From JAAYYY01 sp032260445 (lineage in GTDB: Bacteria; Chloroflexota; Anaerolineae; Promineifilales; Promineifilaceae): DNA of 8,569 bases. A program made the position numbers and the translations under genes. Numbering within the stretch: the stretch's first letter is position 1; the number at the start of each line of letters is the position of its first letter. Shown one piece after another: positions 1 to 6,622 of this stretch. The DNA lies in NCBI GenBank assembly GCA_032260445.1, contig JAVVFG010000164.1, positions 1 through 8,569 of the forward strand. The letters run 5' to 3'. The notes under the pieces are model-generated. The model ran no database searches, was not told the origin of the DNA, and worked only from the letters and a program-made list of their open reading frames with translations.

Positions 1-228
1 CTGGGAGATCGCACGCTCGATCCCTGCGGTCACGAAGATGAAGGTGAGTTCGTGCGCCGCTACCGTGAGGTGGTGGCGCCGTTGCGCGACGCGCCCTTGC
101 TGGCCGGGTTTTGTTACACGCAGCTAACGGACGTGCAGCAAGAAATCAACGGTCTACTCACCGCCGAACGCGAGCCGAAGGTCGATCCGGCGCTGATCCG
201 CGCGATTAACCTGGGCCGGGACGATTAA
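1..228 (+). CDS. Glycoside hydrolase family 2 (beta-glycosidase), C-terminal end only
   Basis: Reading frame 1 is open from the first base and encodes 75 residues ending in ...LGRDD followed by TAA at 226-228; the start lies outside the window. The visible part contains GFCYTQLTDVQQEINGLL, then EREPKVDP and AINLG. This matches the end of the (beta/alpha)8 catalytic domain in bacterial GH2 proteins usually annotated as beta-galactosidase/beta-glucuronidase, where a near-identical 'GFCYTQLTD-EQE-NGL' segment precedes the C-terminus. The catalytic glutamates are upstream and unseen, so the substrate (beta-galactoside, beta-glucuronide or beta-mannoside) cannot be decided. The stop is only 12 bases before the ATG of the alpha-mannosidase, which indicates one transcript and a shared role in glycan breakdown. 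The family call rests on recognition of this short segment. Confidence 0.75.
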   Translation: MGDRTLDPCGHEDEGEFVRRYREVVAPLRDAPLLAGFCYTQLTDVQQEINGLLTAEREPKVDPALIRAINLGRDD

Positions 229-240
229 GAGGGAAGATTG

Positions 241-3200
241 ATGTTATTCTTCACCGTGGAGAAGATCGAAAAGCAGCTTGTCGAAATCCGCGAAGCAGTC
301 TACCGCGAAGTCGTACCGATACGCCAGTTTGCCTTCCGCGAAGAGGATGTCCCTGGGGCGGAGGCGCCGGACTACGACGAGGGCGACTGGGAACGATTCG
401 AGGTAGGCCAGCGGTGGGGCGGCTACGACGTGATCGCCTGGTTCCGCGCGCGCGTGCCCATCCCGGCCGGCTGGAACGAGCGGCGCCTCTACCTGCGCTT
501 CCTGGTTGGCCCGCGCGAGGGCGGCGGCTCGACGGCGGAGACGATGCTCTACGTGAACGGGGAGGCACTGCAGGGCATTGACGTGTGGCATGAAGAGGCG
601 TGGCTGCCGCCGGAGCACCTGCAGGGAGACGAGATCGTCGTCGCCCTACGCGCATGGAGCGGTGTGCTCGCGGTACCGGAGAGCCGGCAGTTCAAGCTAG
701 CGCAGCTGCTCTGGATCGACGAGACCACGGAGAAGTTGTTCCATCTGTCGCGGGTGCTGCTCGAAGCCATCCGCGAGCTAGAGGAAGGGGATCTGCGCCG
801 CGTGCGCCTGCTGCAGGCGCTCAACGACGCCTATTACCGGCTGGACTTCAGCGAGCCGCGCTCGGAAGCATTCTACGATTCTGCTGCCGCGGCGACAGCC
901 TATCTGCAGGGGCAGCTGGAGATGCTGCAGGGACGGGATACGAGTCTCAGATCGGCCATCTCCGCCGTGGGCCACGCGCACATAGACATGGCCTGGCTGT
1001 GGCGCCTGCAGCATTCGCGAGAGAAGGCGGGGCGCACCTTTGCCACGGCGCTGCACTTAATGCGCCAATATCCCGAGTACCGCTTCATGCATTCCTCGCC
1101 GCAGCTGTACGAGTTCCTGGAAAGCGACTACCCGGAGATCTTCGCCCGGGTGAAAGAGCGGATCGCCGCCGGGCAGTGGGAAATCACCGGCGGGATGTGG
1201 ATCGAATCGGACATTAACATCCCCAGCGGCGAGTCGCTGGTACGCCAATTTCTGCTTGGCCAGCAGTATATGCGGGACACATTCGGCGTAGAGAGCAACC
1301 TGCTGTGGCTGCCGGACGTCTTTGGCTATAGCTGGTCGCTGCCGCAAATCGCGCGCAAGAGCGGCATCAAATATTTCCTGACGTCAAAGATTAGCTGGAA
1401 TCAGTTCAACCGCTTCCCATACGACACATTCCTATGGCGCGGTATCGACGGGACGGAGCTGCTCGGCTATTTTGTGACGACGCCGGGCGAAGGGACCCAA
1501 TACACGTATAACGGCCTGCTGAGCCCGCACGATATCAAAGGCACCTGGGAACAATACCGGCAGAAGGAGATTAACGAGGAGCTGCTGACCCTGTACGGCT
1601 TTGGCGATGGCGGGGGCGGGCCGACGAAAGAGATGCTGGAGTCCGGACGCGTTCTGGCGGATCTACCCGGCTTCCCGTGCGTACGGCAGGGGACGGCCGA
1701 GCCCTTTTTCGAACGGCTGGCGCAGCGGCTGGCGGACAAATCGCTGCCGGTGTGGGATGGCGAGCTCTATCTTGAATACCATCGGGGAACGTACACGTCA
1801 CAGGCTTACAACAAGTGGGCCAACCGCAAAGCGGAGATCCTGTACCACAACGCCGAGCTGTTCAGCGCGGTGGCGGCGCTGCTCGCGAGCGACTACCCGT
1901 ATCCGGCCGGGCAGCTGCGCGATGGCTGGAAGCTGCTGCTGCTCAACCAGTTCCACGATATCCTGCCCGGCTCGTCGATTCGCCAAGTCTACGAGGACAG
2001 CCGCGAAGATTACGAGCGCATCTTCGCCTGTGGAGATGATGTTGTAGCGGCGGCACAGGCGGAGCTGCAGGCGGGACTGGCCCTTGAGGAGCCGGCGGTC
2101 GTCGTCTACAACGGGCTTTCCTGGGCGCGCGGCGGACTGGTTTCCCTGCCGGCGTCGGGCGAGCTAGCGGGGAAGCGCCTGCTCGGCCCGGATGGCAAGG
2201 CAGTGCCGGCGCAGGAGGTAGGCGGGGCAGGGGAACGGCGGACGCTGTGCTATATCCCGCAGGTGCCGTCGCTGGGCTATGCAGTCTACCGCCTCGGCGA
2301 GGGGCAAACGGCGGCAGAGGACACGGAGACCCTGACGGTGACGCCAGCGCTCATGGAGAACCGTTTTGTCCGCCTGGAGCTGAACGAGCGCGGGCAGCTG
2401 ACGTCGATCTGGGACAAAGTGCGCCAGCGCGAGGTGCTGGCGCCGGGCGCACGCGGCAATGTGTTGCAGACCTTCATGGACAAACCGCTCAAGTTCGACG
2501 CCTGGGATATCGACATCTTCTACCAGGAGAAGATGCAGGAGATAGACGAGCTGGTCGAGGCGACGGTGGAAGAAACCGGACCGCTGCGCGGCGTGCTGCG
2601 CTTGCGCTGGCGTTTTCATGGCTCGACGGTCACGCAACGGCTGACGTTGTACGCGCACGCGCCGCGCATCGACTTCCGCACCGAGGTGGACTGGCAGCAA
2701 GCACAAATCCTGCTCAAAGTTGCCTTCCCCGTGGAGGTGCGCGCTGCGCGCGCTACCTATGACATCCAGTTTGGGGCGATCGAGCGGCCGACCCACTGGA
2801 ACACGAGCTGGGATTACGCGCGCTTTGAAGTAGCCGGCCACAAGTGGGCCGATCTGTCGGAAGGGGATTACGGCGTCGCCCTGCTTAACGACAGCAAGTA
2901 TGGCTACGACGTGAAGGACAACGTGCTGCGTTTGACACTGATCAAGTCGGCTGTGCGGCCTGATGCGCTGGCGGACAAAGGGCGTCACCAGTTCACCTAT
3001 AGTCTCTTGCCACATGCCGGCGATTGGCGCGATGTGGTGGTGCGCCAGGGGTACGAGCTGAACCACGAGCTGATTGCCGCGCCGGTGGTACAGCCGGCCG
3101 GAGGCGACCTGCCGCTCCACTTCAGCCTGGCCGCGGTAGATGCCGATCACGTGATCCTGGAGACGGTGAAACAGGCAGAAGACGGCGACGGGTGGATCGT

Positions 3201-3387
3201 GCGCTGTTACGAGACCCAGCAGCGACGCAGCCCGGCGGTGACCATCCGCACCGGGCGGCCGCTGCAGCGCGCCGTCGCCTGTAACCTGGTGGAAGAAGCG
3301 GAAGAGCCGGCGGCGGTGGAGGGGGACAAGCTGACTTTCCCCATCAGGCCATTCGAAATCAGGACGTTCAAGGTCTGGTTCGCGTAG
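241..3387 (+). CDS. Alpha-mannosidase, glycoside hydrolase family 38
   Basis: This enzyme is predicted to remove alpha-linked mannose from oligosaccharides by a retaining, divalent-metal-dependent mechanism. Counting from ATG 241 (1048 residues), an N-terminal domain (about 1-240) of mixed beta and helical character precedes the catalytic domain (about 240-515). That domain carries GHAHIDMAW (metal ligands H247 and D249), WLPDVFGYS (nucleophile and metal ligand D359) and GDGGGGPT (455-462). The motif NQFHDILPGSS supplies the fourth metal ligand, H572. A helical linker and a large C-terminal beta region complete the normal layout and length of bacterial GH38 enzymes. No signal peptide is visible, so it is probably cytoplasmic and acts on imported oligosaccharides. 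ATG 241 is preferred to the adjacent in-frame TTG 238: the GAGG at 229-232 lies 8 bases from the ATG but only 5 from the TTG. All key residues are intact. Linkage preference cannot be read from the sequence. Confidence 0.95.
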   Translation: MLFFTVEKIEKQLVEIREAVYREVVPIRQFAFREEDVPGAEAPDYDEGDWERFEVGQRWGGYDVIAWFRARVPIPAGWNERRLYLRFLVGPREGGGSTAETMLYVNGEALQGIDVWHEEAWLPPEHLQGDEIVVALRAWSGVLAVPESRQFKLAQLLWIDETTEKLFHLSRVLLEAIRELEEGDLRRVRLLQALNDAYYRLDFSEPRSEAFYDSAAAATAYLQGQLEMLQGRDTSLRSAISAVGHAHIDMAWLWRLQHSREKAGRTFATALHLMRQYPEYRFMHSSPQLYEFLESDYPEIFARVKERIAAGQWEITGGMWIESDINIPSGESLVRQFLLGQQYMRDTFGVESNLLWLPDVFGYSWSLPQIARKSGIKYFLTSKISWNQFNRFPYDTFLWRGIDGTELLGYFVTTPGEGTQYTYNGLLSPHDIKGTWEQYRQKEINEELLTLYGFGDGGGGPTKEMLESGRVLADLPGFPCVRQGTAEPFFERLAQRLADKSLPVWDGELYLEYHRGTYTSQAYNKWANRKAEILYHNAELFSAVAALLASDYPYPAGQLRDGWKLLLLNQFHDILPGSSIRQVYEDSREDYERIFACGDDVVAAAQAELQAGLALEEPAVVVYNGLSWARGGLVSLPASGELAGKRLLGPDGKAVPAQEVGGAGERRTLCYIPQVPSLGYAVYRLGEGQTAAEDTETLTVTPALMENRFVRLELNERGQLTSIWDKVRQREVLAPGARGNVLQTFMDKPLKFDAWDIDIFYQEKMQEIDELVEATVEETGPLRGVLRLRWRFHGSTVTQRLTLYAHAPRIDFRTEVDWQQAQILLKVAFPVEVRAARATYDIQFGAIERPTHWNTSWDYARFEVAGHKWADLSEGDYGVALLNDSKYGYDVKDNVLRLTLIKSAVRPDALADKGRHQFTYSLLPHAGDWRDVVVRQGYELNHELIAAPVVQPAGGDLPLHFSLAAVDADHVILETVKQAEDGDGWIVRCYETQQRRSPAVTIRTGRPLQRAVACNLVEEAEEPAAVEGDKLTFPIRPFEIRTFKVWFA

Positions 3388-3438
3388 GTCAGCACGCGGC
3401 TGGCGAACGACCCTCGAGTCGAGTATGCTGAAGAGAGA

Positions 3439-3475
3439 TTGTCGCGCCTAGCCCTACAAGGCGGCGTTGCGACAA
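3439..3475. repeat. Imperfect inverted repeat upstream of the recombinase gene
   Basis: A perfect 7-base inverted repeat, TTGTCGC (3439-3445) and GCGACAA (3469-3475), encloses a smaller GCCT (3446-3449)/AGGC (3459-3462) pair. The structure would have a 9-base loop and a 6-base bulge on the right arm. It lies between the alpha-mannosidase stop and the recombinase start, in a 120-base gap that also holds the short dyad CTCGA-G-TCGAG (3413-3423). It could be a recombinase binding site, a leader hairpin or a weak terminator for the mannosidase. It has no following T-run, and the 23-base spacing is wrong for a Xer/dif-type core, so no function is assigned. Confidence 0.35.
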
Positions 3476-3507
3476 GGCACGATGTGTAAGCGAAGCCAGG
3501 CGGTGCT

Positions 3508-4524
3508 ATGACTGCTGCGAACAGCCATCTTGTCCCCAGACAACGACCGACTGAAGATTGGTACGCGCTGATCGATCTGGTCACGGACAGCGTGACGAGC
3601 CCGCACAGCAAGCGGGCCTATAGCCGCGCGCTGCTCGACTTTCTGGAGTGGTACGAGCAGAGCGGCCGGGCGGGATTCAGCAAGGCGACGGTGAATGCCT
3701 ACCGCACGTTTCTCCTGGAAGAGGGGAAGAGCCGGTCGAGCATCAACCAGGCGTTGAGCGCGATCCGCAAGCTAGCGAGCGAAGCGGCGGATAACGGGCT
3801 GCTACCGCTGGCTCTAGCGGCTGGCGTAGAGCGCGTGCGCGGGGTCAAGCAGGAAGGGGTGCGTGCGGGCAACTGGCTGACGCGCGAAGAAGCGGAGCGG
3901 CTGGTCAATACCCCAGTGGAGCGCTGGCAAGCCGGCGAGATCCCGCGCACGAAGGCGATGCGCGACCAGGCGATACTCGCGGTGATGATTGGTGCCGGCT
4001 TGCGCCGCAGCGAGGTGGCCGGCTTGCGCTGGGAGCAGATCCAGCAGCGGGAAGGGCGCTGGGCGATCATCGACCTTAGCGGCAAGCGCGGCCGGGTGCG
4101 CAGCGTAGGGTTGCCGCCGTGGGTGAAGGTGGCCCTGGACCGGTGGGCACGGGCTGCGGAAACGCGAGAGGGCCGCGTTTTCCTGGCCCTGAATAAGGAT
4201 GGCAGCCTGGCCGGACGGGTGCGGACGAAAGGGGGCTACCGCACCGACGGCAATCTGACGCCGCAGGCCATCTACAACGTCGTCAACGAGCATACGTTGG
4301 CCGCGGGGTTTGTGGATAGCGCGGGGAACCCGGCGCTCGCCGCGCACGACCTGCGGCGCACGGCGGCGGCGCTGGCGCTGCGGGGCGGGGCCGATCTGCG
4401 GCAGATCCAGCAGATGCTGGGCCACGCTTCCATCACGACCACGGAGCGCTACCTGGAACCGATGCGCAGCCTGCAGGTGACGGCGCCGGACTTCATCCAG
4501 ATCGAGCTGGCGCCGGTGGAGTGA
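3508..4524 (+). CDS. Tyrosine recombinase / site-specific integrase (XerC/D-like)
   Basis: This 338-residue protein has the normal length and two-domain layout of the family. An N-terminal SAM-like DNA-binding domain (about 15-100) contains SPHSKRAYSRALLDFLEWY and a helix with KSRSSINQALSAIRKL. The catalytic domain (about 120-325) has the full active-site set: R166 in GAGLRRSEVAGL, K193 in the SGKRGR beta-hairpin, H280 and R283 in AHDLRR, H306 in MLGHASITTT, and the nucleophile Y315 in ERYLEP. It should therefore be able to cut and rejoin DNA through a 3'-phosphotyrosine. ATG 3508 gives the complete N-domain and has only a modest AGG (3498-3500) upstream. There is no excisionase, transposase, phage gene or tRNA beside it, and base composition resembles its neighbours. 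It may be a chromosomal Xer-type enzyme, a resident orphan integrase or a remnant of an element. It lacks the inserted segment typical of integron integrases. Confidence 0.92.
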   Translation: MTAANSHLVPRQRPTEDWYALIDLVTDSVTSPHSKRAYSRALLDFLEWYEQSGRAGFSKATVNAYRTFLLEEGKSRSSINQALSAIRKLASEAADNGLLPLALAAGVERVRGVKQEGVRAGNWLTREEAERLVNTPVERWQAGEIPRTKAMRDQAILAVMIGAGLRRSEVAGLRWEQIQQREGRWAIIDLSGKRGRVRSVGLPPWVKVALDRWARAAETREGRVFLALNKDGSLAGRVRTKGGYRTDGNLTPQAIYNVVNEHTLAAGFVDSAGNPALAAHDLRRTAAALALRGGADLRQIQQMLGHASITTTERYLEPMRSLQVTAPDFIQIELAPVE

Positions 4525-4597
4525 GGGATGGAGGCGCCGCAAGAGGGTGAGTGACAGGGAGCGCCGAGCAAACTAAGTGCCTCTAACAAAACCTGTG

Positions 4598-4607
4598 CAA
4601 TATATTG
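4598..4607. promoter_or_regulatory. Palindrome overlapping the -35 box (possible operator)
   Basis: CAATATATTG is a perfect 10-base palindrome whose last three bases are the first three of the TTGACA -35 box. It lies in an unusually AT-rich patch: 4571-4640 has 25 G+C of 70 bases, about 36%, while the flanking genes are visibly GC-rich. The placement would let a bound protein block RNA polymerase, but AT-rich palindromes of this size also arise by chance, and no regulator gene is adjacent. Confidence 0.3.
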
Positions 4608-4633
4608 ACAACTAGAGAGAGTTGGTCTATACT
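4605..4633 (+). promoter_or_regulatory. Consensus sigma-70-type promoter of the TspO-like gene
   Basis: TTGACA (4605-4610) is a perfect -35 hexamer. It is followed by a 17-base spacer and TATACT (4628-4633), which matches the TATAAT consensus at five of six positions. The best start point, about 7 bases after the -10 box, falls on or next to A4640 of the ATG. The 4622 TTG start that would lengthen the protein by six codons lies inside the promoter upstream of the -10 box, so it would not be transcribed from here. This is the only near-consensus promoter I see in the window. Confidence 0.85.
4609..4624. promoter_or_regulatory. Inverted repeat in the promoter spacer (candidate operator)
   Basis: CAACT (4609-4613) and AGTTG (4620-4624) are perfect inverted arms around AGAGAG, lying almost wholly between the -35 and -10 boxes. 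Allowing one bulged base, the dyad extends outward to GAC (4607-4609) and GTC (4625-4627). A dimeric repressor bound here would cover the core promoter. The spacer is 17 bases, not the 19-20 typical of MerR-activated promoters, so repression is the simpler reading. The assignment comes from sequence symmetry alone. Confidence 0.35.
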
Positions 4634-4639
4634 GTAGTT

Positions 4640-5446
4640 ATGGAACAGAAACAACGCACTCTCACCGTACTCCAAATCATGAACGTCGTCGCCTTTGTGG
4701 TTGTCGTCGTCATGAATTTCCTCTCTAATTGGCTTCCGCTCAACGGGCGGACGGCTGGCGAGATCTCCGACGCGCTGCCGTCCTACTTCACCCCGGCGGG
4801 GTATACCTTCTCCATCTGGGGCGTTATCTATCTAGGGCTCCTGGGCTTCATCGTCTACCAGGCGCTGCCGCGGCAGCGCGAGCGACGGGTGGTACCGCGC
4901 GTTGGCTGGCTGTTCGTCCTGAGCAGCGCGGCGAACATCGCCTGGCTGCTGGCCTGGCACTACGGCTATTACCTGCTGTCCGTGGTCTTTATGGTGACGC
5001 TATTGCTAACGCTGATCGCCATTTATGTACGGCTGAAGATTGGCCGCCCGGATCCGCGCCTCACGGTGGCCGAACGGCTGTTGGTGCACTTGCCGTTTAG
5101 CCTGTATTTGGGCTGGATCACGGTGGCGACGATCGCCAATATCGCCAGCGTCGTCGCGCACCTCGGTTGGGACGGGTTTGGCATCGCCGGGCCGGTCTGG
5201 TCGGCAATCATGATGGCCGTCGCCGTGGTCGTCGCGGGACTGCTGCTGTGGAACCGGCGCAACCTGGCGTATGCCGCGGTGCTCGTCTGGGCGCTGTTCG
5301 GCATCCGTGCCGCCTACCCGGACGAGGCGATTATTACGACGACGGCTGTGGTTGCCGCGATTCTAGTAGCAGCGCTGGCAATCATTGGCTATTGGCGTAC
5401 AGTCCGGCGCCAGCCCAAGAGCGACACGGCGATCGTGTTGTCATGA
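4640..5446 (+). CDS. TspO/MBR-like (tryptophan-rich sensory) multi-span membrane protein
   Basis: Starting at ATG 4640 the product has 268 residues with about eight hydrophobic spans, roughly at 10-32, 55-76, 88-107, 110-131, 148-174, 183-204, 209-225 and 230-251. The segment FTPAGYTFSIWGVIYLGLLG (50-69) and the later NIAWLLAWHYG (99-109) and PFSLYLGWITVATIANI (152-168) match the TspO/MBR core found in proteins annotated as tryptophan-rich sensory proteins. That family binds porphyrins or other small hydrophobic ligands and is often stress- or light-regulated. Canonical TspO has five spans and about 160 residues, so this protein carries one extra N-terminal span and about three extra C-terminal spans. 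ATG 4640 is chosen over TTG 4622 because the promoter overlaps the extra codons. No Shine-Dalgarno sequence precedes the ATG, which fits a leaderless mRNA. The physiological ligand is unknown. Confidence 0.8.
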   Translation: MEQKQRTLTVLQIMNVVAFVVVVVMNFLSNWLPLNGRTAGEISDALPSYFTPAGYTFSIWGVIYLGLLGFIVYQALPRQRERRVVPRVGWLFVLSSAANIAWLLAWHYGYYLLSVVFMVTLLLTLIAIYVRLKIGRPDPRLTVAERLLVHLPFSLYLGWITVATIANIASVVAHLGWDGFGIAGPVWSAIMMAVAVVVAGLLLWNRRNLAYAAVLVWALFGIRAAYPDEAIITTTAVVAAILVAALAIIGYWRTVRRQPKSDTAIVLS

Positions 5447-5518
5447 GCGCCAGCTGAGTGGGACGCGTCGCACAGCGCATCGCCGCGAGCGCGCAGGCAG
5501 GATACTTTCCCCGCCCCA

Positions 5519-5550
5519 GCCGGTCAGAGCGGCGCTCCGCTCCGACCGGC
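5519..5550 (-). terminator. Hairpin between convergent genes, probable terminator for the - strand operon
   Basis: GCCGGTCAGAGCG (5519-5531) and CGCTCCGACCGGC (5538-5550) form a 13-base-pair stem with a 6-base loop. The single irregular pair (5526/5543) is A-C in a + strand transcript but becomes a G-U wobble in a - strand transcript, so the stem pairs fully only in the leftward RNA. It lies 9 bases after the FrhB-like stop codon, the usual place for a terminator. It is 72 bases after the TspO-like stop and could also act on that transcript. Neither side has a real U-run, so it may pause polymerase or protect the 3' end rather than act as a textbook intrinsic terminator. Confidence 0.55.
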
Positions 5551-5559
5551 CTCGTATCT

Positions 5560-6597
5560 TCAGAAGACGTGTAATTCGGCGTCTAGCGCGGGCTCGCGCG
5601 CGTGACCTGCTTCGGCCAGTAGCTGTTCGCGGATGTAGCCGAAGATGGCGCAGAGCGGCTGTCCCTGCGGGCAGGCTTGCTCGCACATGCCGCAGCCTGC
5701 ACAGGAGATCAGCCAGCGGCACAGATCGTCTTCGCGGAACTGGCCCGATTCATCGCGCATGGGATGGTCAACCGCGCAGATGGGGCATACCTCCATGCAG
5801 CGCTCGCAGCCGGCGCAGGCGTCGAACCGTGCGACGAGCTCTGTCGCACTATGAGGGAGCAAGCCTTCCAGGCTGGCGCAGAGCCGCTCGCGGGCATGGT
5901 CATGGCGGGCAACCATCTTGTCGACCACGCGCTGGTGCTGCTGCACGAGGGCTGAAGGAGCGCGTCCGTCCGTGTGGGCGTCGAGGTGTAGCCGGCGGAC
6001 CGTAGCTTCGTCGTGCGCCGAGACCAGCAGGTGCTGCCGGGCGGCGAGACCGAGCACGTGGATATTCACGTCTGCACCGGTGGCGGCCGGCGAGTCGCAG
6101 ATCTGGCAGGCGCTGCGGTAACGATAGGGCACGATGCCGCCCTGGCGCGCGAATTGCAGCGCTTCGGCGGTCAGCCGGCTGCCGGCCTCACGCTTGCGCT
6201 GCATGCGCCAGGCATAGTCTTCGGGGGAGAAGGTCGCCAGGCAGTCGACGCCGACGGTCAGCAACTTCTCCGGCCGGAAGCCATTGTGCTTGCCCATCTC
6301 CAGCAGGGCGCGCGCTTCACAGGGCCGCAGCAGGGCGCCGAGCCGCCGCGACGGGTCTGTGGCGAGCAGCGCCGGCACGTCTCGAGCCGCGTTGGCCGTC
6401 ATCAGCGGCCGGAATGGGTTGACGTGTTGCAGTTGGGCCCGATCTTTGATCAGCGCGGGCGCTGTCTCGGCGCCATTGCCGTTGCCCAAGGGGACGAGCA
6501 TGGCGTCGAGCGCCGCCTCGTTCCAGATGGCCGCGACGAATTGCTGCAAACGCCCTAAGGGATCACCGTGAGTTTCTAATATCCAGTAGCCGCTCAT
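5560..6597 (-). CDS. FrhB/FdhB-like flavoprotein with C-terminal 2[4Fe-4S] ferredoxin domain
   Basis: The 345-residue soluble protein resembles the coenzyme F420 hydrogenase/dehydrogenase beta-subunit family. Family hallmarks are GALLRPCEARALLE (C93), GVDCLATFSPEDY (C119) and the cysteine pair SACQICDSPAATGADVNIH (C164, C167). The C-terminus adds two ferredoxin motifs: C261, C264, C267, C271-P and C299, C302, C305, C309-P. Family members bind FAD and exchange electrons between a two-electron carrier (F420H2 or NAD(P)H) or a partner enzyme and Fe-S clusters. Here the ferredoxin follows the FrhB region, whereas many relatives, as I recall, carry it first. The start ATG 6597 has a strong AAGGTGA upstream. 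It lies 25 bases after the stop of the membrane oxidoreductase gene, and the pair is probably one complex. Use of F420 itself is not shown by the sequence. Confidence 0.82.
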   Translation of the reverse strand: MSGYWILETHGDPLGRLQQFVAAIWNEAALDAMLVPLGNGNGAETAPALIKDRAQLQHVNPFRPLMTANAARDVPALLATDPSRRLGALLRPCEARALLEMGKHNGFRPEKLLTVGVDCLATFSPEDYAWRMQRKREAGSRLTAEALQFARQGGIVPYRYRSACQICDSPAATGADVNIHVLGLAARQHLLVSAHDEATVRRLHLDAHTDGRAPSALVQQHQRVVDKMVARHDHARERLCASLEGLLPHSATELVARFDACAGCERCMEVCPICAVDHPMRDESGQFREDDLCRWLISCAGCGMCEQACPQGQPLCAIFGYIREQLLAEAGHAREPALDAELHVF

Positions 6598-6622
6598 CGT
6601 CTCACCTTCCTTGCGGTCTCGC

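Noticed and set aside
2164..3150. Long - strand open frame (328 codons) opposite the alpha-mannosidase
   Set aside because: It is fully antisense to a clear GH38 gene, is rich in His/Arg/Gln with no recognisable domain, and is explained by the GC-rich codon pattern of the opposite strand.
3401..3429. Possible promoter TGGCGA-17 bp-TATGCT before the recombinase gene
   Set aside because: The -35 matches consensus at only three of six positions and the -10 at four of six; chance matches of this quality are common.
3439..3475. Integron attC-like site or dif-like core next to the recombinase
   Set aside because: There is no GTTRRRY/RYYYAAC core pair, the arm spacing is wrong for a dif site, and the recombinase lacks the inserted segment of integron integrases.
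4525..4560. Terminator after the recombinase gene (GGCGC...GCGCC)
   Set aside because: The arms are only five bases with a long loop and no T-run, so support is insufficient.
4622..4639. Upstream TTG start for the TspO-like protein
   Set aside because: These codons contain the -10 box, so they lie upstream of the predicted transcription start.
5385..6005. + strand open frame (206 codons) crossing the convergent intergenic region
   Set aside because: It overlaps the TspO-like gene end, the hairpin and the FrhB-like gene, is Arg-rich, and has no ribosome-binding site or domain.
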